The notes: a model not told the origin generated them from the letters alone. A DNA stretch of 64,000 nucleotides from Bradyrhizobium erythrophlei (GCA_900129675.1 FSRD01000001.1:6685501-6749500), one strand, 5' to 3'. Positions 23,470-32,554 are shown, numbered from the stretch's first letter. Numbers and translations are program-made.

Positions 23470-25308
23470 TTACTTCCCCGCCGTTTTCTGCTTGCCGCCT
23501 TCCGCGTCCAGCCCGAGCGTGCGGCCAGGGAAGCCGGCGACATCGAAATAGCGCGTCGACAGCACGCGCTGGAATTTCAACACCGTCTGCAATCCGTTCG
23601 CGGCCGGCTTGGAGGTGACGGTGCCGTCGGCGGTCTTCGGAACGATACCGTTGGGAAGCGCTTCGGATATCACACGGCCCATCAAGCCGCCGTTGCCGGT
23701 GCCACGCAAATGCAGAAGCTGCGCAATGGTCATGCCGACATCGGCGTTGCTGACCGGGAGCGGATCGACATAGCCGGATTTGAAGTCGGGTCCGATTGCC
23801 GCCATGAAATTCAGGGTGTCGCCGCGGCTGAAGCTGCCGTGCATGCCCTGGCCCTGCCGCAGCACCGTGTCGGCGATCTGGACCGAGCAGTTGGTCGCTT
23901 CCTCGCAGCCGCTCGACCAGGAGCGGAAATTGACCACGATCGACGGGTTCGGCGTCACCGCCTTGCCCTTGAGGTTGAGTTGCGACATCGGCAGCGTGCC
24001 GGGAAAACGTCCGAGCTTGTCGTCCACGAACAGCCCGCTGACGTAATCCTGCTCCAGCAGCGCCTTAATGGTGCGGTCGGCCAGCTTCTTGTCCTTGTTC
24101 GGCAGGTAGATCAAATCCGATCCGCCGTTGGTCGCAACCACCAGATCGGGCTTTGCTGGATCCTGTCCGAGCACGCCATTGCCGGCCTTGGGATGCGCAT
24201 TGTCGGCGACCCGCGCATTCTTGTCGTTGGGATCGAACAGCGGCAGGTTCAGCGCTTTCGAAAGATCGATGGCGAGGAAGCCCATGGGCAGGAAATCCTT
24301 GGGCGTGTCGTCGTAGGAAATCTTCGCCGAGGGGCTGGTCTTGGTCTCCTTCGAAATCGTCGAGAAGCCGTGGTCGGCGGAGACGATGATGTTGGTGTTG
24401 GCGGCGAGGCCGAGATCGTCGAGCGCCTTGCGAAGTTGTGCGAGATTGTTGTCGGCGTTCTTGATGCCGGCCATCGAGGTCGGGCCGTTGATGCCGGGGG
24501 TGATGGTGTTGAGGCTGTCGCCGGTATTGTGCTGGCTGCCGTCGGGATCGCGCGACCAGAACACCAGCACGAACGGCTTGTTGCGCGCCTTGAACATCGG
24601 CAGCACCACCTTGCTTGCGACGTCGGCCATGTAGGCCTGTTGCGCGACGTTGGCGACCGTGGTGCCGGGATTCTTGGCGTCGCCGGCATTGGCGTTATCG
24701 CCACGCGAGGGGGTCGTCAGCGGCAAATTGGCTTTGGTCAGCGCGTCCTTGATTTCGTCCGACAGGGGAACGCCGGTCTTCCCGCCGGTGGAGTCGTCGA
24801 TCACGATCGTGTTCTTGCCACGGTCGGTGTGGTCAAAGATCAAGGTCGGGCCGAGCTTGCCGATGGCGGCGGTGCTGAAACCCTGCGCGCGCGCCATCTT
24901 GAGGATGGTTTCCTCGTTGAGATAGTCGCCGTTGAAGTGCTCGTCGACATCGCCGAGCACGGCGTCGTTTTCGAGAAAGGGGACCACGGTGTCGCCGGCC
25001 GGGATCGAACTATAGCCGGTATAAATCGTGTTGCTGAAGTCACCGGTGTCGCCGAGATAATGGCCGGTCGCCATCGCAGAGGCGTTCGCGGTCGTGAAGG
25101 TCGGAAACAGCGAATGCGAGTTCCTGAAGTTGACGCCCTTGTCGCGGATATCGGCCATTGCGGGTGCGGTCTGCGGCGTCACGATGCGCGCGCGCAGGCC
25201 GTCCGGCACGAACAGGATCAGGTTGCGCGGCGTGGCGTTTTGCGCCGAAGCAGCGGTTGCGGTCAGCGTGATCAGGCTTGCGGACAGCAACACCATTGTG
25301 CGGCGCAT
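23470..25308 (-). CDS. Secreted type I phosphodiesterase/alkaline-phosphatase-superfamily enzyme
   Basis: 612 residues from the ATG at 25308, with GGGGAGA seven bases upstream. A signal peptide (MRRTMVLLSASLITLTATAA, cleaved near SAQ) directs it to the periplasm. The catalytic core shows NLILFVPDGLRARIV (first metal Asp), LFPTFTTANASAMATGHYLG (Thr nucleophile), FWSRDPDGSQHNTGDS, VSADHGFSTIS and MHGSFSRGD. These correspond to the metal ligands of the nucleotide pyrophosphatase/phosphodiesterase family. It probably cleaves phosphate mono- or diesters outside the cytoplasm. The open frame continues upstream without coding character. Confidence 0.85.
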   Translation of the reverse strand: MRRTMVLLSASLITLTATAASAQNATPRNLILFVPDGLRARIVTPQTAPAMADIRDKGVNFRNSHSLFPTFTTANASAMATGHYLGDTGDFSNTIYTGYSSIPAGDTVVPFLENDAVLGDVDEHFNGDYLNEETILKMARAQGFSTAAIGKLGPTLIFDHTDRGKNTIVIDDSTGGKTGVPLSDEIKDALTKANLPLTTPSRGDNANAGDAKNPGTTVANVAQQAYMADVASKVVLPMFKARNKPFVLVFWSRDPDGSQHNTGDSLNTITPGINGPTSMAGIKNADNNLAQLRKALDDLGLAANTNIIVSADHGFSTISKETKTSPSAKISYDDTPKDFLPMGFLAIDLSKALNLPLFDPNDKNARVADNAHPKAGNGVLGQDPAKPDLVVATNGGSDLIYLPNKDKKLADRTIKALLEQDYVSGLFVDDKLGRFPGTLPMSQLNLKGKAVTPNPSIVVNFRSWSSGCEEATNCSVQIADTVLRQGQGMHGSFSRGDTLNFMAAIGPDFKSGYVDPLPVSNADVGMTIAQLLHLRGTGNGGLMGRVISEALPNGIVPKTADGTVTSKPAANGLQTVLKFQRVLSTRYFDVAGFPGRTLGLDAEGGKQKTAGK

Positions 25309-25444
25309 CAGGTTCTCCCCATAGAAACGATTCCGGCTGGCAACCGTCGGCCTCCATTTAGTTTCGCCATGTGACAGATATGTTACGTGCCGGGTCGACG
25401 CACCAACTTGTCCCTCATCGCGGCCCAAATCAATCTTCATCGCT

Positions 25445-25681
25445 TCAATCAGGCGGGCATCCCGGCTGCACCCGCCGGCCGAGCCAGCGGCGCAGCGCCA
25501 CAACCGACCAGATCGCCTCGACAAGACCGAACGGCCAGGCGCCTTGCAGAAATCCGTAAATCGAACCGAGCGCGCAGGCGGCGGAAAAGGCCAAAATGAA
25601 CCAGGGGCTCCAGTCCTCCGCCGCGTAGCAAACCAGCATCAGCGTCACCGCGAACAGTCCGAAGGCGGTCAGCGCGTCCAT
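25445..25681 (-). CDS. Small membrane protein
   Basis: 78 residues with three hydrophobic segments (FGLFAVTLMLVCYAAE, FILAFSAACALGSIYGFL, FGLVEAIWSVVALRRWL). Its ATG overlaps the stop codon of the upstream gene by one base (TAATG), which implies translational coupling. Its role is therefore likely linked to the MerC/MerT-like protein encoded before it. No metal-binding cysteines are conserved besides one. Confidence 0.65.
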   Translation of the reverse strand: MDALTAFGLFAVTLMLVCYAAEDWSPWFILAFSAACALGSIYGFLQGAWPFGLVEAIWSVVALRRWLGRRVQPGCPPD

Positions 25682-26118
25682 TAGCCCTTGTCCTGGTTCT
25701 TCTTGGTGATGCCAAGGCTGTGAAAGATCGTGGGCTTGATCAGCGGCCACGATGCGGCGAGCCCAATTACCATGGTCGCAACCCCCATCATAGCCAGCGT
25801 TGAAGTCGCCGGCCGCATTCGCGCGGTGAGGCTCTCACGGCCGATCCATATCCAGGCGCCGGCCACCGCTGCGATCGCAATCCACGTCACCCAGCCATGG
25901 GCGTGATCCACCAGCGCGATGACGCCGCCAATATTGGCGAGAAGAATCGCAGGCAAGGCAAACGGCAGCACGCAACACGCCGTGCAGGCTGCAACAGTGC
26001 CGGCTGCGATCAAGGCGGCCTTTGCCGCTCCGCTTCCCTTGGGTTTGGGTTGGCAACCGCAACCGGGCTGTCCGGCCGAGGCAAGGGTGCAGGCAGCGGA
26101 AGTGGGGGTAACGTCCAT
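25681..26118 (-). CDS. MerC/MerT-like metal-associated membrane protein
   Basis: 145 residues. The N-terminus has GQPGCGCQPKPKG and the first helix contains TVAACTACCVLPFALPAIL, a Cys pair in a transmembrane segment as in mercuric transport proteins MerC and MerT. Three further helices follow (ANIGGVIALVDHAHGWVTWIAIA, TLAMMGVATMVIGLAASWPL). It is transcribed divergently from a MerR regulator with Cys-rich C-terminus, which supports a metal-response role, but no merA reductase or merP is present. Mercury specificity is therefore not established. Confidence 0.65.
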   Translation of the reverse strand: MDVTPTSAACTLASAGQPGCGCQPKPKGSGAAKAALIAAGTVAACTACCVLPFALPAILLANIGGVIALVDHAHGWVTWIAIAAVAGAWIWIGRESLTARMRPATSTLAMMGVATMVIGLAASWPLIKPTIFHSLGITKKNQDKG

Positions 26119-26161
26119 GTGAAGCTCCGGGGGTTGTTCTCTCCAGAACCCGCGGATACCC

Positions 26162-26178
26162 CCTCAAGCCACTTGAGG
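26162..26178. promoter_or_regulatory. Probable MerR-family operator
   Basis: A perfect 7-bp inverted repeat CCTCAAG-CCA-CTTGAGG lies in the 77-base gap between the divergent MerR gene and the membrane-protein pair. Its size and symmetry are those of MerR-type operators, which sit between the -35 and -10 boxes of the target promoter. Confidence 0.65.
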
Positions 26179-26195
26179 TTCAAGCGGAAAAACCG

Positions 26196-26621
26196 ATGCG
26201 CATAGGAATTTTGGCCGATCGTGCCGGAACCACCGTTCCGACCATCCGATACTACGAGCAGATCGGGCTGCTGCGGCCTGCGATCCGCCAAAGCGGCGGC
26301 CAGCGGATCTACGATAATGAAGACGTCCGCCGCCTCAGATTCGTTCGCGCCTGTCGCGCGTTCGGCTTTCCGATCGACGAGGTGCGGGCACTGCTGTCGC
26401 TGACCGATGACCGCAGCGCCTCCTGCACCGAAGCCCGCGACCTCGCCGAGCGCCGGCTTGTGGCTGTGCGGCGCAAGCTTGCCGAGCTCAAAGCGCTCGA
26501 AACCTCGATCGCCGCGCTGGTATCCACCTGCAATTCGACCTGCGCGGGTGGCGTCGCCACGGATTGCAGCATCTTTGAAGACCTCGAACGCCGCGAGGCG
26601 CCGAATAGAAGCCTGGTGTGA
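26196..26621 (+). CDS. MerR-family metal-responsive regulator
   Basis: 141 residues. The winged helix-turn-helix is at the N-terminus (LADRAGTTVPTIRYYEQIGL, then GGQRIYDNEDVRRLRFV). A long dimerisation helix is followed by a C-terminal metal-binding loop with three cysteines (STCNSTCAGGVATDCSIFEDL). This arrangement is close to the MerR/ZntR/CadR group, which bends operator DNA to activate a promoter when metal binds. It very likely controls the divergent gene at 26118 through the palindrome at 26162. The metal cannot be deduced. Confidence 0.85.
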   Translation: MRIGILADRAGTTVPTIRYYEQIGLLRPAIRQSGGQRIYDNEDVRRLRFVRACRAFGFPIDEVRALLSLTDDRSASCTEARDLAERRLVAVRRKLAELKALETSIAALVSTCNSTCAGGVATDCSIFEDLERREAPNRSLV

Positions 26622-26697
26622 CAAGCGCTGCGTGTTGTCTCGCCGCGCGGGAATTGGCAAGCTGGCGGCCGAAATCTCCGTGATTGGAAGTCGAGCC

Positions 26698-27507
26698 ATG
26701 ACACGCCTCGCTATCTTTCTTGCAAGCCTCGCATTTTTCGGCAGCGCTTTGGCGCAGCAGCGCACGATCACGGTGGCCTCGACAACCTCCACGGAACAGT
26801 CGGGGCTGTTTGGCTATCTGCTGCCGCGCTTCACCGCAGCGACCGGAATCGGCGTCAAGGTCGTGGCCGTCGGCACCGGGCAGGCGCTCGACATTGGGCG
26901 GCGCGGCGACGCCGATGTGGTGTTCGTGCACGACAAGGTAGCGGAGCAGAAATTCCTCGCCGAAGGTTTTGGCGTGAAGCGCCATGACGTCATGTACAAT
27001 GATTTCGTGGTGATCGGACCGAAGACCGATCCGGCGCATATTGCCGGCGGCAAGGACGTTGCCGCAGCGCTGCGGAAGATCGCCGAGACCAAGGCAGTCT
27101 TCGTCTCGCGCGGCGATCGCTCCGGTACGCATGAAGCCGAGCTGCGGCTTTGGAAGGAAGCGGGGATCGATCTCGCCGCGGCCAAAGGCGATTGGTATCG
27201 CGAGATCGGGCAGGGCATGGGGGCGGCACTCAACATGGCTTCGTCGGCCAATGCCTATCTGCTGTCGGACCGCGGCACCTGGCTTTCGTTCAAAAACCGA
27301 GGCGAACTCGCGGTTTTGACCGAAGGCGACCGCCGCCTGTTCAACCAATACGGTGTGATGCTGGTCAATCCGGCCCGGCATCCCGATGTGAAAGCCGGGG
27401 ACGGCCAGGCCTTCATCGACTGGCTGGTCTCGCCCGGGGGGCAAAAGACGATTGCCGACTATAAGGTCGGCGGCGAGCAGTTATTTTTCCCCAACGCGTC
27501 CGACTAG
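26698..27507 (+). CDS. tupA: Tungstate/molybdate-type ABC transporter substrate-binding protein
   Basis: 269 residues. A signal peptide ends at SALAQ; the mature protein opens ITVASTTSTEQSGLFGYLLP, the TTTS-type oxyanion-binding signature of TupA/WtpA-like proteins. FVSRGDRSGTHEAELRLWK and NQYGVMLVNPARHP are further family hallmarks. It should bind tungstate or molybdate in the periplasm and deliver it to TupB. The cognate permease gene is next but on the opposite strand, and the two 3' ends overlap by 27 bases. No ATPase gene is next to them. Confidence 0.88.
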   Translation: MTRLAIFLASLAFFGSALAQQRTITVASTTSTEQSGLFGYLLPRFTAATGIGVKVVAVGTGQALDIGRRGDADVVFVHDKVAEQKFLAEGFGVKRHDVMYNDFVVIGPKTDPAHIAGGKDVAAALRKIAETKAVFVSRGDRSGTHEAELRLWKEAGIDLAAAKGDWYREIGQGMGAALNMASSANAYLLSDRGTWLSFKNRGELAVLTEGDRRLFNQYGVMLVNPARHPDVKAGDGQAFIDWLVSPGGQKTIADYKVGGEQLFFPNASD

Positions 27508-28179
27508 CAGGAACGCCACGGTGCTGATGGTCACGCTGAGCGACAGCAGGATCAGTCCGAGCCCGAGCGCCAGCGACAATTCGCCCTTGCTGGTTTCCAG
27601 CACGATGGCGGTGGTCATGGTGCGCGTGTAGCCGCGAATGTTGCCGCCGACGATGATGATGGCGCCGACTTCGGCGATGGCGCGCCCGAAGGCGGCGAGG
27701 AAGGCGGTGAGCAGCGAGGCGCGCCCGAGCGAAATCAGCAACGCCACGCTGCGAAGATGGGAGAGACCGTCGGTGCGGGCGAGATCGGCATACTCGGCCC
27801 AGAGAACGGAGACCGGGCGATGCACCAGCGCGACCACGATCGGCGTGGTGAGCATCACCTGAGCAACGACCATCGCCGTCGGCGTGAACAGCATCCCGGC
27901 GAAGCCGAGCGGGCCCGATCGCGACAGCAGCAGATAAAGCATGAGGCCCGCCACGACCGGCGGCAGGCCGAGCAGGGCGTTGGTCAGCACGACCAGAACC
28001 TGCCGCCCGCGAAACCGGCTGATCGCCAGCAGCACGCCCAGCGGTGCGCCGATCAACAACGCAATCAGGCTCGCCGAAAGGCTGACGCGCAGCGACAGCC
28101 AGACGATGCCGATCAGCTCGGAATCGAAATTGCCGATCAGCGCAAGCGCCGCCGCGACAGATTGCCTGAAATCATTCAT
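27481..28179 (-). CDS. tupB: Tungstate-type ABC transporter permease
   Basis: 232 residues from the ATG at 28179. Five or six transmembrane helices, beginning with IGIVWLSLRVSLSASLIALL, and the permease-ATPase contact loop EYADLARTDGLSHLRSVALL. The segment GRAIAEVGAIIIVGGNIRGYTRTMTTAI is the EAA-like signature of TupB/WtpB permeases. It would form the membrane channel used with TupA and an ATPase (TupC). The gene is convergent with tupA and shares its last 27 bases, an arrangement that prevents co-transcription. An upstream extension of the frame is less likely coding. Confidence 0.85.
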   Translation of the reverse strand: MNDFRQSVAAALALIGNFDSELIGIVWLSLRVSLSASLIALLIGAPLGVLLAISRFRGRQVLVVLTNALLGLPPVVAGLMLYLLLSRSGPLGFAGMLFTPTAMVVAQVMLTTPIVVALVHRPVSVLWAEYADLARTDGLSHLRSVALLISLGRASLLTAFLAAFGRAIAEVGAIIIVGGNIRGYTRTMTTAIVLETSKGELSLALGLGLILLSLSVTISTVAFLLVGRVGEK

Positions 28180-28472
28180 CCGGGGACAGTGACAGAAAAA
28201 TCCAGCCGCGCATCTATAAAAGCCCACCCTATCAAACGCCGTTGCCGGTCGAAACCGCAGCATGTTGCGCACGCCACCGGCCACGCTGTCGCGCGACCGC
28301 GAGATCGCCGCACCACCAGCGGGGAAGCGGTATCGCGGACCAGGCGCCCGTGCAGGTAGCGAAATCGAGCCGTCCGCACAATGATGTCCGGCGTCCGCCC
28401 GCCGTAAGCAAGTGTTTAGCGGCTCGGTATAAAATGTCGGTGATAATTTCCTGCCTTAACCACCGGTTAATC
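28180..28472. other. Divergent intergenic region
   Basis: It separates tupB from the gene at 28473. No gene or RNA motif was recognised. It should hold the tupB promoter. Confidence 0.3.
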
Positions 28473-29000
28473 ATGCGCCTTCTGCCGATGAAAGACCCGG
28501 ACAAGGCCTGGCGTTCGATCAAGGCCCAATGGAAGAAGGACGCTGAAGGCGTCGGCGAGGATTTTTCTACCTTCGCGTCGGGAAGCTGTGCGGCCTTTGA
28601 TAGCCTGATCAAGGATACCAGCAATCCAGGTCTGTATTGCCTTTCCGACGGCGAGCGGATTCATGCGGTGTGTCAGGTCAGCCGCATGCTGATGAGCAAA
28701 TATTCTTCGCCGCTCCTGCGTGCGCGCTTCGTCAGCGTGTCTCCGGTCTACGAGCTGGGGCTGGCCGGCGCCGGCGAATATGCCCAGATGATGGTGGCGC
28801 TGTTTTCCGGCATCGTCTGGCTGTCGCGGGACTCGCTGTCGGCGGGCCACATCCGGTTCTTCCTCAAGAGCCCCGGCGATTCGCAATTCTTCGCGGCGCT
28901 GCAGGTCTCGACGCCGTTTTCGCCCTTTTCAAAGTTCACGATCGAGGGCGCTTTGATCGAGTGCAGTTTGAAGGAAGCGGAATCGGCGGAAGCGCCCTGA
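28473..29000 (+). CDS. Conserved hypothetical cytoplasmic protein
   Basis: 175 residues from the ATG at 28473 (MRLLPMKDPDKAWRSIKAQW); ATGs at 28434 and 28488 are alternatives. The protein appears as a single alpha/beta domain (FASGSCAAFDSLIKDTSNPG, then YCLSDGERIHAVCQVSRM and PVYELGLAGAGEYAQMMVAL). It has no signal or membrane segment. The sequence recalls N-acyltransferase-like folds, without a diagnostic motif. It precedes the GGDEF-EAL gene by 93 bases on the same strand. Function unknown. Confidence 0.5.
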   Translation: MRLLPMKDPDKAWRSIKAQWKKDAEGVGEDFSTFASGSCAAFDSLIKDTSNPGLYCLSDGERIHAVCQVSRMLMSKYSSPLLRARFVSVSPVYELGLAGAGEYAQMMVALFSGIVWLSRDSLSAGHIRFFLKSPGDSQFFAALQVSTPFSPFSKFTIEGALIECSLKEAESAEAP

Positions 29001-29093
29001 TTCGGATAGGTTTTTTAACTTTGCGATAACTCATTTTGCTAACGCCCTCTTGGGTTGTGCCCCTTACAACAAGCGCCTGTGGGGGCAAGCAAA

Positions 29094-31814
29094 ATGTTGG
29101 ATCGGTCATCTGACAAATTCATCGCGGGAAAACTGCGGCAGTCGATCGTCGACGCGCTGGTGCGGACACGACTGGGCGCGATCCAGTGGCTCATCCTGTG
29201 CGCCGCCGGGCTCGTCCTCGCGATCACGCTCGGCACCGCCTACTTCGCCGAGCAATTCCGCGCCCGCGCGCTTGAGGTCGCCGGGCGCGAACTCAACAAC
29301 ACGGCGCTGCTGCTGTCGCGTCATTTCGACCAGCAACTCGGCGATCTCCAGCATGTTCATGACGACGTCGTCAGCTTTATGCGGGCGGGCTGGGGCGATA
29401 GCGCAGATGAATTCGAACAGAAAATGTCGACGTTCGGTGCGCATGAAATGCTGCGCGCCAAGCTCGCGACGCTTCCCCATGTCGGGAGTTTGAACGTGTT
29501 CAATGCCAAGGGCAGGCTGATCAATTCTTCCGAGATATGGCCGACACCGGACGTCAGCATCGCGGACCGGCGATACTTCAAGGAGTTTACCTCGGGAAAG
29601 CCGACCCCCGACGTGATCGTCGCGCCGGCGACGAGCAAGGTAACGGGAGTGTGGACCACGATCTTCGCGCGCAAGATCGTCGGCCGTCGCGGCGAGATCG
29701 TCGGTTTTGCCACCCGCGGCGTCGAGCCGAGCCATTTCGAGGATTTCGTCGCATCGCTGGCGCTGGATAGCGACACCCAGATTTCGATGATTCACCGCGA
29801 CGGCACGGTTATCGCCCGTTATCCGCATGAGGATAACATCATCGGGCGCAACGTCGCCGACGCACCGGCTTTCCGCAAGGCGCTGGCCCGTGGCGGCAAC
29901 ATCGCGGGGCGTTTCGTGAGTTCGGTCGACGCCGAGGACAGGATCGGCGCGGTCAGGTCGCTGACGGATTTTCCGATCCTGATCGTGGCGGCCACCACAA
30001 CGTCGACCGCGCTCGCGGATTGGCGGGCGCAGACCAAGCTGCAGTTCTGCGCCGCGGTGCTCGCGGTCATCGTCGTCATCTGCACGATCTTCCCGATCGT
30101 GCGCCAATTGCGGCGCCAGCACGCCGCCGCGCAACGCAAGCTGTCGGAGAAAACCCAGCAGCTCGACACCGCCATCAACAACATGACCCAGGGCCTGCTG
30201 CTGTTCGACGCTTCGGGCCGCCTCGTGATCTGCAATGAGCGTTACATCGAGATGTTCGGCGTCTCGCCCGACGTCGCCAAGCCCGGCTGTCATCTGCGCG
30301 ATCTCATCCTGCATCGCCAGCAGATCGGCTCGTTCGAGGGCGACATCGATGCCTACTGCGCGAGATTCCTCAATCCCGAGCATGACGAAGTGCGCGACAC
30401 CGTGATTTCGATGCCCGACGGGCGCATGATCCGGCTGGTCTACAAGCGATCGCCGGATGGCGGCTGGGCCACGACGCTGGAAGACGTGACTGAAGTTCGC
30501 CGGGTCCAGGCCAGGATCGAGCATCTTGCCCATTATGACGCGCTGACCAGCCTGCCGAACCGGACGCTGTTCCAGCGCCACGCGGAGGGCTTGTTGCTGG
30601 AGACCGCCGGCGTCGAGTTCGCGATCCTCTACATCGACATCGATGAGTTCAAGAGCATCAACGATTCACTGGGACATTTGATCGGCGACGAATTCCTCAA
30701 ACGGGTCGCCGAGCGCCTGCGTCAGTCGGTGGGATCTGAGGACTTCATCGCCCGCCTCGGCGGCGACGAATTCGCCATCCTGCAACGCGCGGTGACAAGC
30801 GACGATGAAGTCAGCGCGCTGGTCGCGCGGATCTATCAGGCGCTGCGAACGCCGTTCGATTGCCACGGCCATCGCCTCTGCGGCGATGCCAGTATCGGCG
30901 TCGCGATCGCGCCGCGTCACGGCTCCGATCTGTTCGGTCTGCTGAAAAGCGCCGATCTGGCGATGTATGCCGCCAAGGCGGCCGGCCGCCGCACTCATCG
31001 TTTCTTCGATCCGGCGATGGAACGGCAGGCCAATCTCCGCCGCGAACTCGAGAGCGATTTGCGAACGGCGCTGCTCGAGGGCGGTTTCGAAATCCATTAC
31101 CAGCCGCTGGTCGACCTCAACAGCGATGAAGTCACCGGCTGCGAAGCGCTGTTGCGCTGGCGGCATCCGGTGCGCGGCATGATTTCGCCCGCCGACTTTA
31201 TTCCGGTTGCCGAGGAAACCGGCCTGATCGAGGAGATCGGGCAGTGGGTGTTGCGGACCGCCTGCGCGGAAGCTGCGACATGGCCGGCGCATGTGCGCGT
31301 CGCCGTCAACGTCTCTCCGATCCAGTTCAAGTCGCAGACGCTGTCGCTGAAGGTCGCGGCGGCGCTGGCCGAGACCGGGCTCGACCCGCGCCGGCTGGAA
31401 CTGGAAATCACCGAAGCCGTGCTGATCGCCGATGACGACGCCGCTCTCGTCGCGTTGAACGGGCTGCGCGCGCTCGGGGTTCACATCGCGCTGGACGATT
31501 TCGGGACCGGCTATTCCTCGCTGCAATATCTGCAGCGGTTTCCGTTCGACAAGATCAAGATCGACCGCAGCTTCGTCAAGGAAGTGACCCGCAATTCCTC
31601 GTCGTCGTCGATCATCCGGGCGGTGGTGAGCATTGCGGCCGACCGCGACATGGTCACGACCGCGGAAGGCGTCGAGACCGAGCAGCAGCGCGACACCGTG
31701 CAGGCGCTGGGATGCACGCAGATGCAGGGCTATCTGTTCAGCGCGGCGCGCCCGGCGCATGAAATCCGCGCGCTGCTGGCGTTGCGCCCGGCCGAGGTCG
31801 AAGACGCGGCCTGA
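29094..31814 (+). CDS. Membrane GGDEF-EAL protein (c-di-GMP cyclase/phosphodiesterase)
   Basis: 906 residues. Two transmembrane helices (about 28-52 and 316-338) flank a large periplasmic Cache-type sensor domain (RYFKEFTSGKPTPDVIVAP is typical). A PAS domain follows (about 355-470), then GGDEF (about 482-640, intact GGDEF near 554) and EAL (about 655-900). The EAL domain retains EALLRW, DDFGTGYSSL and EGVETE, so both cyclase and phosphodiesterase activities look possible, which makes direction of control uncertain. It likely adjusts c-di-GMP in response to a periplasmic ligand. GGGGGC lies upstream of the ATG, in a sequence that can pair with bases 29055-29063. Confidence 0.9.
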   Translation: MLDRSSDKFIAGKLRQSIVDALVRTRLGAIQWLILCAAGLVLAITLGTAYFAEQFRARALEVAGRELNNTALLLSRHFDQQLGDLQHVHDDVVSFMRAGWGDSADEFEQKMSTFGAHEMLRAKLATLPHVGSLNVFNAKGRLINSSEIWPTPDVSIADRRYFKEFTSGKPTPDVIVAPATSKVTGVWTTIFARKIVGRRGEIVGFATRGVEPSHFEDFVASLALDSDTQISMIHRDGTVIARYPHEDNIIGRNVADAPAFRKALARGGNIAGRFVSSVDAEDRIGAVRSLTDFPILIVAATTTSTALADWRAQTKLQFCAAVLAVIVVICTIFPIVRQLRRQHAAAQRKLSEKTQQLDTAINNMTQGLLLFDASGRLVICNERYIEMFGVSPDVAKPGCHLRDLILHRQQIGSFEGDIDAYCARFLNPEHDEVRDTVISMPDGRMIRLVYKRSPDGGWATTLEDVTEVRRVQARIEHLAHYDALTSLPNRTLFQRHAEGLLLETAGVEFAILYIDIDEFKSINDSLGHLIGDEFLKRVAERLRQSVGSEDFIARLGGDEFAILQRAVTSDDEVSALVARIYQALRTPFDCHGHRLCGDASIGVAIAPRHGSDLFGLLKSADLAMYAAKAAGRRTHRFFDPAMERQANLRRELESDLRTALLEGGFEIHYQPLVDLNSDEVTGCEALLRWRHPVRGMISPADFIPVAEETGLIEEIGQWVLRTACAEAATWPAHVRVAVNVSPIQFKSQTLSLKVAAALAETGLDPRRLELEITEAVLIADDDAALVALNGLRALGVHIALDDFGTGYSSLQYLQRFPFDKIKIDRSFVKEVTRNSSSSSIIRAVVSIAADRDMVTTAEGVETEQQRDTVQALGCTQMQGYLFSAARPAHEIRALLALRPAEVEDAA

Positions 31815-32394
31815 GGGGGCCCGGCGGGCGCCGATCTTGCGGTTCGGAGCCATAACCCGTCCAGTACCTGAGCCATCGTTCCGTCAAAACCCCGATGGCC
31901 AGCCCTGCCACGACGTCGCTCGTCCAATGCGCGAGCAGGACGATCCGTGTCAGCACCAGCCCGGCCCCGAGACATCAGACCAGGTTGCGTTTTGCCGGCG
32001 GAAGCACGGTAGCGGCGGACGCCAGCGCGCCGACATGAATGGCATGGCCGGATGGAAAGGCATCGAGCCGTCTGCCCGAGAGCGGCACGCCGTGAAGATG
32101 ACCACGAACGGTCAGGCGGTCGGGCCGCTCCTGATCGAACACGGCCTTCAGCACGTGGGGAATGATAGTCACCGCAATGCTGGTGAGCAGAAGGTGGTCG
32201 CTGTCGCGGCGATGGCGCGCGGTTCTGTTGCGGCAATAGACCCACCAGCCCGCGGCGAGCGCGCACAGCAAATGTTCGTCCGCGCCCCAGGTCAGGACTT
32301 CGGCGGCTTCTTCCGTTTCCGGGCCGGCATGGGCCGAAACCGCATTCGCGATTTCAATGTCGGGCCGGGTCGGACGGACCCGATAAAACGCCAT
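31738..32394 (-). pseudogene. PAP2-family phosphatase interrupted by an in-frame stop
   Basis: Both parts lie in one frame. The first (32394 down to 31978) carries KAVFDQERPDR and PSGHAIH, the first two PAP2 motifs. A TGA at 31977-31975 follows NLV, and the frame continues CLGAGLVLTRIVLLAHWTSD, which holds the third motif (R-x5-H-x3-D). A single change of TGG to TGA at this Trp-like position would explain the interruption. The end overlaps the GGDEF-EAL gene by about 77 bases. Intact members are membrane lipid phosphatases. Confidence 0.75.
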
Positions 32395-32428
32395 GGCGTA
32401 TTGCTCTCTTCAGGCGATGCCAAAAGAA

Positions 32429-32458
32429 GCCCGGCCACCTCGGTCGATGAGGCCGGGC
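32429..32458. terminator. Hairpin between two minus-strand genes
   Basis: GCCCGGCC (32429-32436) and GGCCGGGC (32451-32458) with a 14-base loop. It lies upstream of the PAP2 gene and downstream of the DUF6328 gene, both on the minus strand, so it probably ends transcription of the latter. Confidence 0.5.
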
Positions 32459-32554
32459 GAGGTTTGGTCCGGCGTTGGGAGGAACGCCGTGAAAGGAAAA
32501 CCACGGGTGGAATGGATTGTTCCGAGGACTCGCCAAGGGTTTGCTGCACGGGCC

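Noticed and set aside
23449..25374. 641-residue open frame on the plus strand
   Set aside because: Shadow of the phosphodiesterase gene; repetitive Gly/Val/Arg composition without motifs.
31975..31977. TGA as selenocysteine codon
   Set aside because: PAP2 enzymes do not use selenocysteine and no insertion hairpin follows; a nonsense change is simpler.
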